Origin: Oscillospiraceae bacterium
GTDB taxonomy: Bacteria > Bacillota > Clostridia > Oscillospirales > Ruminococcaceae
DNA length: 64,000 nt
Reading direction: 5' to 3'
Assembly: GCA_017439985.1 (NCBI GenBank)
Contig: JAFSIC010000007.1
Span: 1-64,000, forward strand
Position numbers and translations under genes: made by a program. The first letter of the stretch is position 1; each line of letters begins with the position of its first letter. Below the pieces are notes generated by a model. That model did no database searches, had not been told where the DNA came from, and worked only from the letters and a program-made list of their open reading frames with translations. Below, in pieces: positions 15,992 through 24,292 of this stretch.

Positions 15992-17773
15992 ATGGGGATC
16001 CTGACCATCGATCACAATCAATTCCTTTTGGACGGCAAGCCCTTCCGTATTATTTCCGGCGCGCTGCACTACTTCCGTATTCTGCCCGAATACTGGGAAG
16101 ACCGCCTGAAAAAGCTGAAAGCCTGCGGTTTCAATACCGTTGAAACCTATACCTGCTGGAATCTTCACGAGCGAAAAGAAGGACAGTTTGATTTCAGCGG
16201 CAGACTGGATATCGAGCGCTTTATTTCCATCGCGGAACAGCTGGATCTGAATATCATCGTTCGTCCGGGGCCGTACATCTGCGCCGAATGGGAATTCGGT
16301 GGTCTGCCAAGCTGGCTGCTCTCCTACCCGAACCTGGCGCTGCGCTGCAACGACCCCCTCTATCTGGAAAAAGTCCGTCCTTATTATAAGGAGCTGCTCT
16401 CCCGCATCCGCCCGCACTTAAGTACCAACGGCGGCCGCGTCATGATGATGCAGGTGGAAAACGAGTACGGCAGCTACGGCAACGATAAGGATTACCTGCT
16501 GGAAGTGGAAAAAACCTACCGTGACAACGGCATCGACTGCCTGCTCTTCACTTCTGACGGCAGCACCAGCTGGATGCTGGGCGGCGGCACTCTGCCGCAT
16601 CTGCTCAGTGTCGCAAACTTCGGTTCCCGTGCGCCATTCCATTTCGAGAATCTCAAAAAGTTCAAGCCCGATCAGCCGCTGATGTGCGGTGAATTCTGGA
16701 GCGGCTGGTTCGACCACTGGTACGACGCTCACAATACCCGTTCCGTGGAGGATATCACCGCTGAAACGAAAAAATTATTCGACTGCGGTGCCTCCTTCAA
16801 CTACTATATGTTCCACGGCGGCACCAACTTCGGCTTCACCAACGGCGCCAATCACGCCGACGGTCAGTATCAGCCGACTGTTACCAGCTATGACTACTGC
16901 GCGCCTCTCAGTGAGTGCGGCGATATGACTCCGACCTATTTCGCCATCCGCGATTTGATTACAGAACAGACAGGCACTCCTGCTCCTGATATTGCTGTTG
17001 AGAATCTTCCGAAAGCCGACTACGGCAGCCTGACTCTCAGCGAAGCCGCTCCTTTGTTTGACAATCTGGACAATATCAGCCGACCTGTTTCCTCCGCTCA
17101 GCCAAAGAGCATGGAGGAGCTGGGACAGGATTTCGGTTACCTATTATATAGCACGACCCTTCGCGGACCGTTCGAGGAGCTTGACCTGAACTTCGGACAG
17201 CTTCACGACCGTGCTCATATTTTCCTTAATGGAAAATTTGTGGCGCTCCGCGAGCGCAGCCGCCGCTGGGATGAGTTGAAACTGTCCCTCGCCTCCGGTG
17301 AGACCGCTCGACTTGATATTCTGGTAGAGAACATGGGGCGCATCAACTACGGCGAAAAACTTCTTGACCGCAAGGGCATTCTCGGCGGTATTCGCCTGGG
17401 AATGCAGTATCATTTCGGCTGGACTCACCGCTGCATGACCATGGATGACCTCTCCCAATTAAACTGGCAGCCGCTGAATGATATGGCGAAGGCTCCCGTT
17501 TTCCTTCGCGGAGAATTGCACATCGAAGGCAAGCCTGCCGATACCTTTGTCCGTCTGGATGGTTTTACCAAAGGCTTTGTTGTGGTCAACGGCTTTAATC
17601 TTGGACGTTACTTCAACCCTGCCGGCCCGCAGAAAACCCTCTATTTACCTGCGCCTTTGCTGAAAAAAGGTCAAAACGAGATCATCGTTTTCGAGTCCGA
17701 CAGCTATGAACAGCCTGTTGTCCGTTTCCTCGACCATGCTGAACTGGGCGATACCCGCCCTGCCGAATATTAG
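15992..17773 (+). CDS. Beta-galactosidase, glycoside hydrolase family 35
   Basis: 593 residues with no signal peptide, so cytoplasmic. GH35 features are GALHYFRILPEYWEDRLKKLKACGFNTVETYTCWN, RPGPYICAEWEFGGLPSWLL, the acid/base Glu in MMMQVENEYGSYG (near residue 155) and the nucleophile Glu in CGEFWSGWFDHW (near 232). The C-terminal third is beta-rich, ending ...PAPLLKKGQNEIIVFE, typical of bacterial GH35 enzymes of about 590 residues. It would release galactose from imported beta-galactosides such as arabinogalactan fragments, which fits the adjacent arabinose locus (inference). SD AAAGGA. Followed after 9 nt by a PhnP-like gene. Confidence 0.94.
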   Translation: MGILTIDHNQFLLDGKPFRIISGALHYFRILPEYWEDRLKKLKACGFNTVETYTCWNLHERKEGQFDFSGRLDIERFISIAEQLDLNIIVRPGPYICAEWEFGGLPSWLLSYPNLALRCNDPLYLEKVRPYYKELLSRIRPHLSTNGGRVMMMQVENEYGSYGNDKDYLLEVEKTYRDNGIDCLLFTSDGSTSWMLGGGTLPHLLSVANFGSRAPFHFENLKKFKPDQPLMCGEFWSGWFDHWYDAHNTRSVEDITAETKKLFDCGASFNYYMFHGGTNFGFTNGANHADGQYQPTVTSYDYCAPLSECGDMTPTYFAIRDLITEQTGTPAPDIAVENLPKADYGSLTLSEAAPLFDNLDNISRPVSSAQPKSMEELGQDFGYLLYSTTLRGPFEELDLNFGQLHDRAHIFLNGKFVALRERSRRWDELKLSLASGETARLDILVENMGRINYGEKLLDRKGILGGIRLGMQYHFGWTHRCMTMDDLSQLNWQPLNDMAKAPVFLRGELHIEGKPADTFVRLDGFTKGFVVVNGFNLGRYFNPAGPQKTLYLPAPLLKKGQNEIIVFESDSYEQPVVRFLDHAELGDTRPAEY

Positions 17774-17782
17774 GAGGTTTTT

Positions 17783-18616
17783 ATGAAATTTCATTTTTTA
17801 GGTACTGCTGCTGCCGAAGGTATCCCCGCTCTCTTCTGCGAATGTGCTGTCTGCAAAGAAGCCAGAGAAAAAGGCGGACGGCATATCCGCACCCGCTCCC
17901 AGGCGCTGATCGATGATGATCTTCTCATCGATTTCAACGCTGACAGCTATATGCACTTCCTGCGCTATGGCATCGATGCGATGAAGATCCGCCACTGCCT
18001 CATCACCCATAACCACAGCGACCACTTCTATCCGGAGGATCTGGTCATGCGTCTGCCGGACTATGCCAACTTTGAGCACGAAAGCACTTTGACTGTATAT
18101 GGTTCTGATGTGGTGGGCAAAGCCATGAGCCGTGCGCTGTACGAGGATCGGGCTTTCCACCGTCTTGACTTCAAAAAGTTGAAAGCCTATGAAACTTCCG
18201 CCGTTGGCGATTATGCTGTCACTCCGCTGACCGCAATTCACGGTCCGCACACCGGCCCTTTCATTTATCTCATTGAAAAAGACGGCAAGTCCATTCTCTA
18301 CGCCCATGATACCCACTTCCTGGACGAGTCCGTGTGGAAATTCTTCGAGGAGCATCCCCGTCATCTGGACCTGATCTCTCTGGACTGCACCTCCGCCAAT
18401 GTTCCGGAGATGACCTACATCGGTCACATGAACCTCAACGACAACATCAAAGTCAAAGAGCGTCTCTGTGCACTGGGCTGTGCGGATGAAAAGAGCATCT
18501 TCGTCTGCAACCATTTCTCCCACAACGGAGATGATGTCTCCTACGACACCTTCTGTGTACTGGCGGAACAGCACGGCTTTTTGACCTCCTACGATGGCAT
18601 TGAAATTGAATTATAA
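17783..18616 (+). CDS. PhnP-like metallo-beta-lactamase-fold phosphodiesterase
   Basis: 277 residues. The N-terminus LGTAAAEGIPALFCECAVCKEAREKGG with clustered Cys (structural zinc) and RTRSQALI is the PhnP-type signature, followed by HNHSDH (near residue 76-81), IHGPHTGPF, YAHDTHF and HFSHNG as metal ligands. PhnP proteins hydrolyse cyclic ribose phosphates; relatives are general phosphodiesterases. The gene starts 9 nt after the beta-galactosidase stop with SD AGGAGG, so they form an operon. Substrate not established. Confidence 0.85.
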   Translation: MKFHFLGTAAAEGIPALFCECAVCKEAREKGGRHIRTRSQALIDDDLLIDFNADSYMHFLRYGIDAMKIRHCLITHNHSDHFYPEDLVMRLPDYANFEHESTLTVYGSDVVGKAMSRALYEDRAFHRLDFKKLKAYETSAVGDYAVTPLTAIHGPHTGPFIYLIEKDGKSILYAHDTHFLDESVWKFFEEHPRHLDLISLDCTSANVPEMTYIGHMNLNDNIKVKERLCALGCADEKSIFVCNHFSHNGDDVSYDTFCVLAEQHGFLTSYDGIEIEL

Positions 18617-18626
18617 CAAGAAAAAA

Positions 18627-18648
18627 GGCTCCCAAACGGGAGCCTTTT
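18627..18648. terminator. Bidirectional terminator between PhnP-like gene and PatB-like gene
   Basis: GGCTCCC/GGGAGCC around AAAC, with an A-run before and TTTT after, so it can work for both converging genes. Confidence 0.88.
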
Positions 18649-18660
18649 CCTATCTGATGA

Positions 18661-19860
18661 TTATTTTACATCTTCAAATGCTTTTGCGATGCGTTCGCAA
18701 GCTTCTTTCAGCACAGAACGAGCGCATGGCAGGCACATTCTCTGGTAGCACTGACCATATTCAGGGTCATGTACGGTACCGTCCTGCAGAACAACATTGG
18801 CATTGATATAGATTCTGTCGTGAACTTCATCACCGGAGAGACCGTAATCGCTGAAGTCCATCCACAGGCAGTAGGTGCCTTCCGGTTTTGCCACTTTCAG
18901 TTTTGGCATGTTCTGTTTGAAGAAATCCAGTGCCCAGTCGATGTTGCCTTCGATGTACTCGCAAACCTGATCCATCCACTCATCACCTTCGGTGTATGCG
19001 GCGATCTGACCGGCTACTGCAAATGGGGTAGGCATAACCCATGGATAAGTTTCCATAAATTTCGCCTGCAGTCCTTTGTCCTGAATGATAGCGTTGGAAC
19101 AGGACAGACCTGCCATGTTGAAGCTCTTGTTAATACCAACCAGAACCATCGCTTTGCTCTTATCTTCGCAGACTTTCAGGAACGGAATGTGTTTCACGCC
19201 TTTACGCAGATGGTCGCAATGAACCTCGTCGGAAATAACGAATACATCATGTTTTGCACAAATTTCAGAAACTTTTTTCAGCTCTTCTTCGGTCCATACG
19301 CGGCCGACAGGGTTTGCAGGAGAGCAGAAGATCAACACTTTGTTGTTTGGATCTGCACATTTTTCTTCCAGATCAGCAAAGTCAATGGTGTAGTAACCGT
19401 TGTCATTGATCAGGTGGTTGGAAACTGCTTTGCGGTTCCATTCGGTTTCGATCGCAGAGGAGAAGTGACCGTAAACAGGACGCATAACGATGATGCCGTC
19501 GCCCTCGTTGGAGAAGAGTTTTACTGCGTGCTCCAGCGCACCGAAAGTACCGTGGGAGCAGGTTACTTCGTCAGGAGAAATGATCCAGTCATGACGATCT
19601 TTGAACCAACGGCAGAGAGATTCTGCATATTTAGGGTCTGCGTTCGCAACGGTGTAACCGTACATCATGTGGTCAGCAACGCGGTGCATCGCTTCAATAA
19701 CCGGCTGTGGAGACTGCAGGTCCATATCAGCAACCATCATCGGGATGGTATTTTCATCAATATTGATATTGGTCACGCGTTTTTTCATGCCTGCGAGGCC
19801 GTCCCATTTGGAAGAATAAGTACCATGACGGTCGATGACTTTGTCAAAATCGTATTTCAT
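18661..19860 (-). CDS. PatB/MalY-type PLP-dependent C-S lyase/aminotransferase
   Basis: 399 residues, fold-type I PLP enzyme. MalY/PatB hallmarks are SSKWDGL near the N-terminus, PMMVADMD, TCSHGTFGALEHAVKLF, FCSPANPVGRVWTEEEL, ISDEVHCDH, the PLP lysine in NKSFNMAGL and YCLWMDFS. Such enzymes cleave cystathionine to homocysteine and act as aminotransferases. The start at 19860 follows AGAGG; the 22-codon longer ORF is not supported. The -10 is probably TATACT (19938-19933, minus strand), with an A/T palindrome (19942-19958) over the -35 region that may be an operator. Confidence 0.92.
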   Translation of the reverse strand: MKYDFDKVIDRHGTYSSKWDGLAGMKKRVTNINIDENTIPMMVADMDLQSPQPVIEAMHRVADHMMYGYTVANADPKYAESLCRWFKDRHDWIISPDEVTCSHGTFGALEHAVKLFSNEGDGIIVMRPVYGHFSSAIETEWNRKAVSNHLINDNGYYTIDFADLEEKCADPNNKVLIFCSPANPVGRVWTEEELKKVSEICAKHDVFVISDEVHCDHLRKGVKHIPFLKVCEDKSKAMVLVGINKSFNMAGLSCSNAIIQDKGLQAKFMETYPWVMPTPFAVAGQIAAYTEGDEWMDQVCEYIEGNIDWALDFFKQNMPKLKVAKPEGTYCLWMDFSDYGLSGDEVHDRIYINANVVLQDGTVHDPEYGQCYQRMCLPCARSVLKEACERIAKAFEDVK

Positions 19861-20041
19861 ACCGAAAACCTCTTTTACTGAAAAATTGCAGCCTTGCTCT
19901 GTTGGACAGGGTCGAGCTGTGAACACAGGACAAGTATACTACTTTTTTCCGAAAAAAGAAATACTTTTTATGGACTTTCTACATATTTTCTTTAAGGGCT
20001 GAAATTCTGCCAGAAAACAACAAAAAAGTTGCTTTGACCTA

Positions 20042-20072
20042 TTGACTTGTATCCGACTCAAGGTTGTATAAT
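20042..20072 (+). promoter_or_regulatory. Putative promoter of the MATE gene
   Basis: TTGACT and TATAAT separated by 19 nt, longer than ideal; the TATAAT is perfect. It lies about 60 nt upstream of the start codon. Confidence 0.55.
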
Positions 20073-20130
20073 AGTGATATCTGTCGATTGATCGGCAAAT
20101 CTTTTGATATGAACAGAGAGGATCTTTCCC

Positions 20131-21528
20131 ATGACAAAAACATTGAAAACTCGGGACTGGAGCATGCTTGGTGTCATCATGGCGCTGGCTTGGCCTACCA
20201 TCGTGGAACAGGTCATGCAGACTGCCGTGCAGTACATCGATACTGCCATGGTCGGCTCCCTGGGTACACAGGCAACTGCTGCCGTTGGTGCGACCAGTAC
20301 CTTTGGCTGGATGGTTTTCAGCACCATCTCCGCGCTGAGCGTCGGCTTCCTGTCCTTTATCGCACAGGCCTGTGGCGCCAATGACCGTGAAGCTGCGAAA
20401 AAAGCGGTTTCTCAGGCTGTGCTCATCACCTTGGTGGGTGGTATTCTGGTTACTTTTGTCACCACCTCCCTCAGCGGCATCGTTCCAAAGCTGATGCAGG
20501 TCGACCCTGATATTCAGGAGCTGGCTTCCACTTACTTCTTCATTCTCTATCTGCCAATGCTGCCACGCACCGCATCCACCATTTTCGGTACGCTGCTGCG
20601 TGCTGCCGGTGACACAAAAACCCCGATGAAAGTCGGTATTCTTGTCAATATCATCAATATCGTCGGCAATCTGCTGCTGATCTATCCCACTCGCGAGATC
20701 ACCTTTGGCTCCTTCGCTTTCACTATGCCGGGCGCAGGTCTTGGCGTTGTTGGTGCAGCGATCGCTTCTGCACTTGCCTTCACTTGGGGCGGTATCCACA
20801 TCACCTATGCCCTGTGGAAACATCCGATGGTTTCCCCACGAGGCTGCAACCTTCGCCCTGACATGACCATTCTGAAGCCTTGCATCAAAATTGCGATCCC
20901 AAATATGTTCCAGCGTTTCGGTACTTCTTTGGGCTTTGTTGCATTCGCATCCATGATCAACTCCATCGGCGAAGTGGCTACCGCTGCTCATACCATCGCC
21001 AACACCGTAGAATCTGCTTTCTACATTCCGGGTTACGGTATGCAGACCGCTGCCTCCACCCTGGCCGGTAATGCTTACGGTGCAAGAGACAACGAGCGCC
21101 TGAAAAAACTGGCTGCCATGTTTATTCCTGTGGAGATCATTCTGATGATCGTCTCCGGCGGTGCTCTCTTTATTGCGGCACCAAGCCTGATGAAGATCTT
21201 CTCCTCCAGTCCGGAAGTTATCGAGCTGGGCGCTACCGTTCTGCGTATGGTTGCGGTTTCCGAACCATTCTACGGCTTCTCCATTATCATCGAAGGCATG
21301 ATGCTGGGTCTTGGCAAAACCAAAGAACCTTTCGTTTACAACGTGCTGGGTATGTGGTGTGTTCGTATCATCGGCACCTTCATCTGCACTCAGCTGCTGG
21401 GCATGGGTCTGGTTTCCGCCTGGGCTTGCATGATCGGTCACAACCTGCTGATCTTCGCTCTGTACATGGTCAGCTACATCCGCGGCACCTGGAATCCGAT
21501 GAACAGAGAACTTTCTGCTATCAAATAA
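20131..21528 (+). CDS. MATE-family multidrug/sodium antiporter
   Basis: 465 residues with about 12 membrane segments in two homologous halves. MATE landmarks include ALAWPTIVEQVMQTAVQYIDTAMVGSLGTQATAAVG, GTLLRAAGDTKTPM in the first half and RFGTSLGFVAFASMI, GYGMQTAASTLAGNAYGARD in the second. It exports cationic drugs or metabolites using Na+ or H+. SD AGAGAGGATC. It is a single-gene unit between its own promoter and a hairpin at 21541. Confidence 0.93.
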   Translation: MTKTLKTRDWSMLGVIMALAWPTIVEQVMQTAVQYIDTAMVGSLGTQATAAVGATSTFGWMVFSTISALSVGFLSFIAQACGANDREAAKKAVSQAVLITLVGGILVTFVTTSLSGIVPKLMQVDPDIQELASTYFFILYLPMLPRTASTIFGTLLRAAGDTKTPMKVGILVNIINIVGNLLLIYPTREITFGSFAFTMPGAGLGVVGAAIASALAFTWGGIHITYALWKHPMVSPRGCNLRPDMTILKPCIKIAIPNMFQRFGTSLGFVAFASMINSIGEVATAAHTIANTVESAFYIPGYGMQTAASTLAGNAYGARDNERLKKLAAMFIPVEIILMIVSGGALFIAAPSLMKIFSSSPEVIELGATVLRMVAVSEPFYGFSIIIEGMMLGLGKTKEPFVYNVLGMWCVRIIGTFICTQLLGMGLVSAWACMIGHNLLIFALYMVSYIRGTWNPMNRELSAIK

Positions 21529-21540
21529 TTGCTCTCTTTA

Positions 21541-21580
21541 CCCCGAAGCACTTGCACCCGCAGGCGCTTCGGGGTATAAT
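21541..21580 (+). promoter_or_regulatory. Terminator-like hairpin overlapping the lyxose isomerase promoter
   Basis: CCCCGAAGC (21541-21549) pairs with GCTTCGGGG (21566-21574). TTGCAC (21552-21557) lies in its loop, and TATAAT (21575-21580) follows the stem with exactly 17 nt between hexamers. The element therefore both ends the MATE transcript region and starts the next gene. The U-tract is poor, so termination is likely weak. Confidence 0.65.
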
Positions 21581-21612
21581 TTTAGCAGAAACACTCAAAG
21601 GAGGCATTTTTC

Positions 21613-22299
21613 ATGAAACGTTCGGAAATCAACAAAGCTCTGAAAGAATTGGAAGCAATGTGTCAGAAGTACTGCTGTTACCTGCCGCCGTTCTGCCATT
21701 TTACTCCGGAAGAATGGGAACAGAAAGGTCACGAGTACGATGAAGTCCGCGATTGTATGCTGGGCTGGGATATCACCGACTACGGTCTGGGCAAGTTCGA
21801 CGAAATGGGCTTCTCCCTTATCACCATCCGCAACGGCAACCGCAACATGGCGGATAAATATCCGAAAGTATATGCTGAAAAACTCCTCTACCTGAAAGAA
21901 GAGCAGTACTCTCCAAACCATTTCCACTGGTACAAAACCGAAGATATCATCAACCGCGGCGGCGGCAACGTGCTGATCCGCGTGTACAACTCTCTCCCTG
22001 ACGAAAGCATTGACTATGAGAGCGACGTTACCGTTCATACCGATGGTCGTACTTATACTGTCCCTGCCGGCACACAGGTACGCCTGACACCCGGTGAAAG
22101 CATCCATATTCAGCAGTATCTCTACCACGATTTCGAGGTAGAAAAGGGTACCGGCCCCGTTCTGCTGGGTGAAGTAAGCCAGTGCAACGACGACAACAAT
22201 GACAACCGCTTTGCCGAACCGATCGGTCGCTTCCCGACCATCGAGGAGGACGAGCCGCCTTATCGTCTGCTCTGCACCGAATATCCAAAAGCGAAATAA
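21613..22299 (+). CDS. D-lyxose ketol-isomerase
   Basis: 228 residues, cupin-type sugar isomerase (D-lyxose to D-xylulose). Features are LPPFCHFTPEEW, DCMLGWDITDYGLGKFDEMGFSLITIRNGN, the metal-binding histidines and glutamate of HFHWYKTEDIINRGGG, then QQYLYHDFEVEKG and LLGEVSQCNDDNNDNRF. These match bacterial lyxose isomerases of about 225 residues. SD AAAGGAGG. D-xylulose would feed the same pathway as the arabinose locus. It is a monocistronic unit. Confidence 0.9.
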   Translation: MKRSEINKALKELEAMCQKYCCYLPPFCHFTPEEWEQKGHEYDEVRDCMLGWDITDYGLGKFDEMGFSLITIRNGNRNMADKYPKVYAEKLLYLKEEQYSPNHFHWYKTEDIINRGGGNVLIRVYNSLPDESIDYESDVTVHTDGRTYTVPAGTQVRLTPGESIHIQQYLYHDFEVEKGTGPVLLGEVSQCNDDNNDNRFAEPIGRFPTIEEDEPPYRLLCTEYPKAK

Positions 22300-22306
22300 A
22301 AGACGA

Positions 22307-22345
22307 ATCCCCCTGTGGCTCACACAAAGCTCGCAGGGGGATTTC
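22307..22345 (+). terminator. Terminator after the lyxose isomerase gene
   Basis: ATCCCCCTG/CAGGGGGAT stem with an 18-nt loop, followed by TTCTTCT. Confidence 0.8.
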
Positions 22346-22499
22346 TTCTATCTAAAATACTCTTCGGCGAAGAAAAATTATATTCTTTCTATAAATTTTA
22401 ATTTAATTATATATGATAAATATAAAAATGCAATAGTAAAACGATTGCGGTTACAATAAATTTATAGATTTCCTATATTTTCTTGATGGGAGTGCTGTT

Positions 22500-22844
22500 A
22501 TGGATTTTGCCGCTCGATTTGCTGAACTGCGTGCTGACAATGATGTGAAACAAAAGGAACTGGCACAGTTGCTGAATGTGTCTGTTTCCGCCGTGTCCCA
22601 CTACGAAAAAGGACTGAATACCCCGGATCTGAACAATCTGATTCGGCTGGCCGATTTTTTCCACGTTTCTCTGGACTATCTGACCGGCCGCAGCTCCTAT
22701 CGCAGCAGCAGTCCCATGGATACCGAGATCGAGCTTCCGGATGGCAGCATCACTTTCGGCAAGGTTCTGGATCTGCTGCTCTCCCTGCCAAAAGACCGCC
22801 GTAACGATATTGTCCGTCATTTGATGGTGCTGGCACAAAAATAA
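22500..22844 (+). CDS. XRE-family transcriptional regulator
   Basis: 114 residues. Residues 5-62 are a Cro/CI-type HTH (RFAELRADNDVKQKELAQLLNVSVSAVSHYEKGLNTPDLNNLIRLADFFHVSLDYLTG split over two helices of recognition), followed by a short C-terminal region ending LLSLPKDRRNDIVRHLMVLAQ. Function unknown; targets are not indicated. ATG 22500 is preceded by GGGAG. The AT-rich upstream 150 nt contains no promoter I am sure of. Confidence 0.85.
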   Translation: MDFAARFAELRADNDVKQKELAQLLNVSVSAVSHYEKGLNTPDLNNLIRLADFFHVSLDYLTGRSSYRSSSPMDTEIELPDGSITFGKVLDLLLSLPKDRRNDIVRHLMVLAQK

Positions 22845-22853
22845 GTCATAACA

Positions 22854-22879
22854 AAAGGGACCCGATGGGGTCCCTTTTT
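22854..22879. terminator. Bidirectional terminator between XRE gene and ABC permease
   Basis: AAAGGGACCC/GGGTCCCTTT with a GATG loop; T-runs on both strands. Confidence 0.9.
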
Positions 22880-22885
22880 CTGCGT

Positions 22886-24292
22886 TTATTCGTGTTTGAT
22901 GGCCTCTAACGCGCTGATTTTCACCGCGCGGTTTGCCGGAGAGAAACCGGACAGCAGACCGATGACAGTGGCAAAAAGCACCGCTGCTCCTGCCAGCCAG
23001 AGAGGGATGACAGACAGGCTTCCACCTCCACCCATGCCGCCCAGCATGGAACCGAGAACACCGCTCAAAGCGCCGCCCGACATGGTCAGATAGTTGAGGC
23101 CGTAGGAAATGCCGTAGCTGATACCCACACCCGCCAGACCGCCGAAGAAGCCGATGAGTCCCGCCTCCATAAGAAAAACGGAGCGAATGTTGCCCAGTTT
23201 ACAGCCAAGAACTTTCATAATGCCGATCTCACGGGTACGTTCGTAGATGGACATGACCATGGTATTGCTGATACCGATGGCTGCGACCAGCAGAGAAATG
23301 CCGCCGATACCGCCCAGGAAGAGCTGTTGCTGCTGCATTTGCTCCATCATCGGCTCACGAATGGAGTTGAGGGAGTAAGTCTCAAAGCCCATGTCCTTGA
23401 TGGCTTTGTCAATGCTTTCCACCATATCAATATCACTGACTTTGATTTTGGCATTGTTGTAGGTAACCTCATTTTTCTTGTTTTTCTCTTCCTTGATATC
23501 GAACGTTTCCTTATACTCTTCGTATAATTCCTTCAAATCATTGATATCCATATAGAGATTATAGCTGTTTTCGTCGTAAGTGTTGGGATCTTTGGAACCT
23601 AAAATACCGCTGATCTCCACCTCGCAGCGAGCCTCCTCACGGTTGGCCGTACCATTCTCGTCATAAGTAGTGTGCTCCATGACCAAGGTCAGCTCATCCT
23701 TCATTGGGTCAACGAAAGGAGGCAGCTGATTGCCGTTGGCATCCAGCATGCCCTCCCAGCGATAGGCCGCCTGACCTTTCGCTTTGGTATCCGTAAACTC
23801 ATAGACCATGCTCTTGCCCATAAGCATCTGATAGGTTTTGTTTTTTCCGCCCTGTGTGCTTTGAGCCGGCAGCAGCTCGCCCTCCGCCAGATTGAAACCC
23901 ATATTCTCCAGCTGGTCGGCATACACGCCGCGCACGCCCCAAAGCTGCATCTGGTAGCGGTCTTTTTTGCCGGAGAACAGCTTCAGCTCCATATTGGGCG
24001 CGTTATAGAAAGGGGTGCCCGCCTGTACGCCGTCCATAGCGAGGATTCTCTGCATGGTCTCGTCATTGAGGACCGTCTCCGCATTTTCGCCGTAGCTGTA
24101 GATCTGAATCATGGTCAGATCACCCATCTGCGCGATATTCTGCTCCAGTGCTTCCGTTTGGCCAATACCCAGCGACACCATCAGCACGATGGAGCAAGTA
24201 CCGACAATAACGCCTGCAACGGTCAGCAGTGTTCTCGTTTTACGGCGTAGCAGATTTTTAACGGTCATGGAAATCAAATCAGAAATTCTCAT
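22886..24292 (-). CDS. MacB/FtsX-type ABC transporter permease
   Basis: 468 residues: N-terminal membrane helix after a basic start (LLRRKTRTLLTVAGVIVGTCSIVLMVSLGIG), a roughly 280-residue extracytoplasmic MacB-like domain, then three C-terminal helices with the FtsX signature YERTREIGIMKVLGCKLGNIRSVFLMEAGLIGFFGG. The C-terminus ANRAVKISALEAIKHE is typical of MacB permeases. These mechanotransmission proteins move substrates or signals at the membrane surface. The start overlaps the stop of the secreted-protein gene by 14 nt, which indicates translational coupling. Confidence 0.9.
   Translation of the reverse strand: MRISDLISMTVKNLLRRKTRTLLTVAGVIVGTCSIVLMVSLGIGQTEALEQNIAQMGDLTMIQIYSYGENAETVLNDETMQRILAMDGVQAGTPFYNAPNMELKLFSGKKDRYQMQLWGVRGVYADQLENMGFNLAEGELLPAQSTQGGKNKTYQMLMGKSMVYEFTDTKAKGQAAYRWEGMLDANGNQLPPFVDPMKDELTLVMEHTTYDENGTANREEARCEVEISGILGSKDPNTYDENSYNLYMDINDLKELYEEYKETFDIKEEKNKKNEVTYNNAKIKVSDIDMVESIDKAIKDMGFETYSLNSIREPMMEQMQQQQLFLGGIGGISLLVAAIGISNTMVMSIYERTREIGIMKVLGCKLGNIRSVFLMEAGLIGFFGGLAGVGISYGISYGLNYLTMSGGALSGVLGSMLGGMGGGGSLSVIPLWLAGAAVLFATVIGLLSGFSPANRAVKISALEAIKHE

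Noticed and set aside
19861..19938. SAM (S-box) or T-box leader before the PatB/MalY-like gene
   Set aside because: The leader is about 75 nt and shows neither S-box cores nor a T-box motif.
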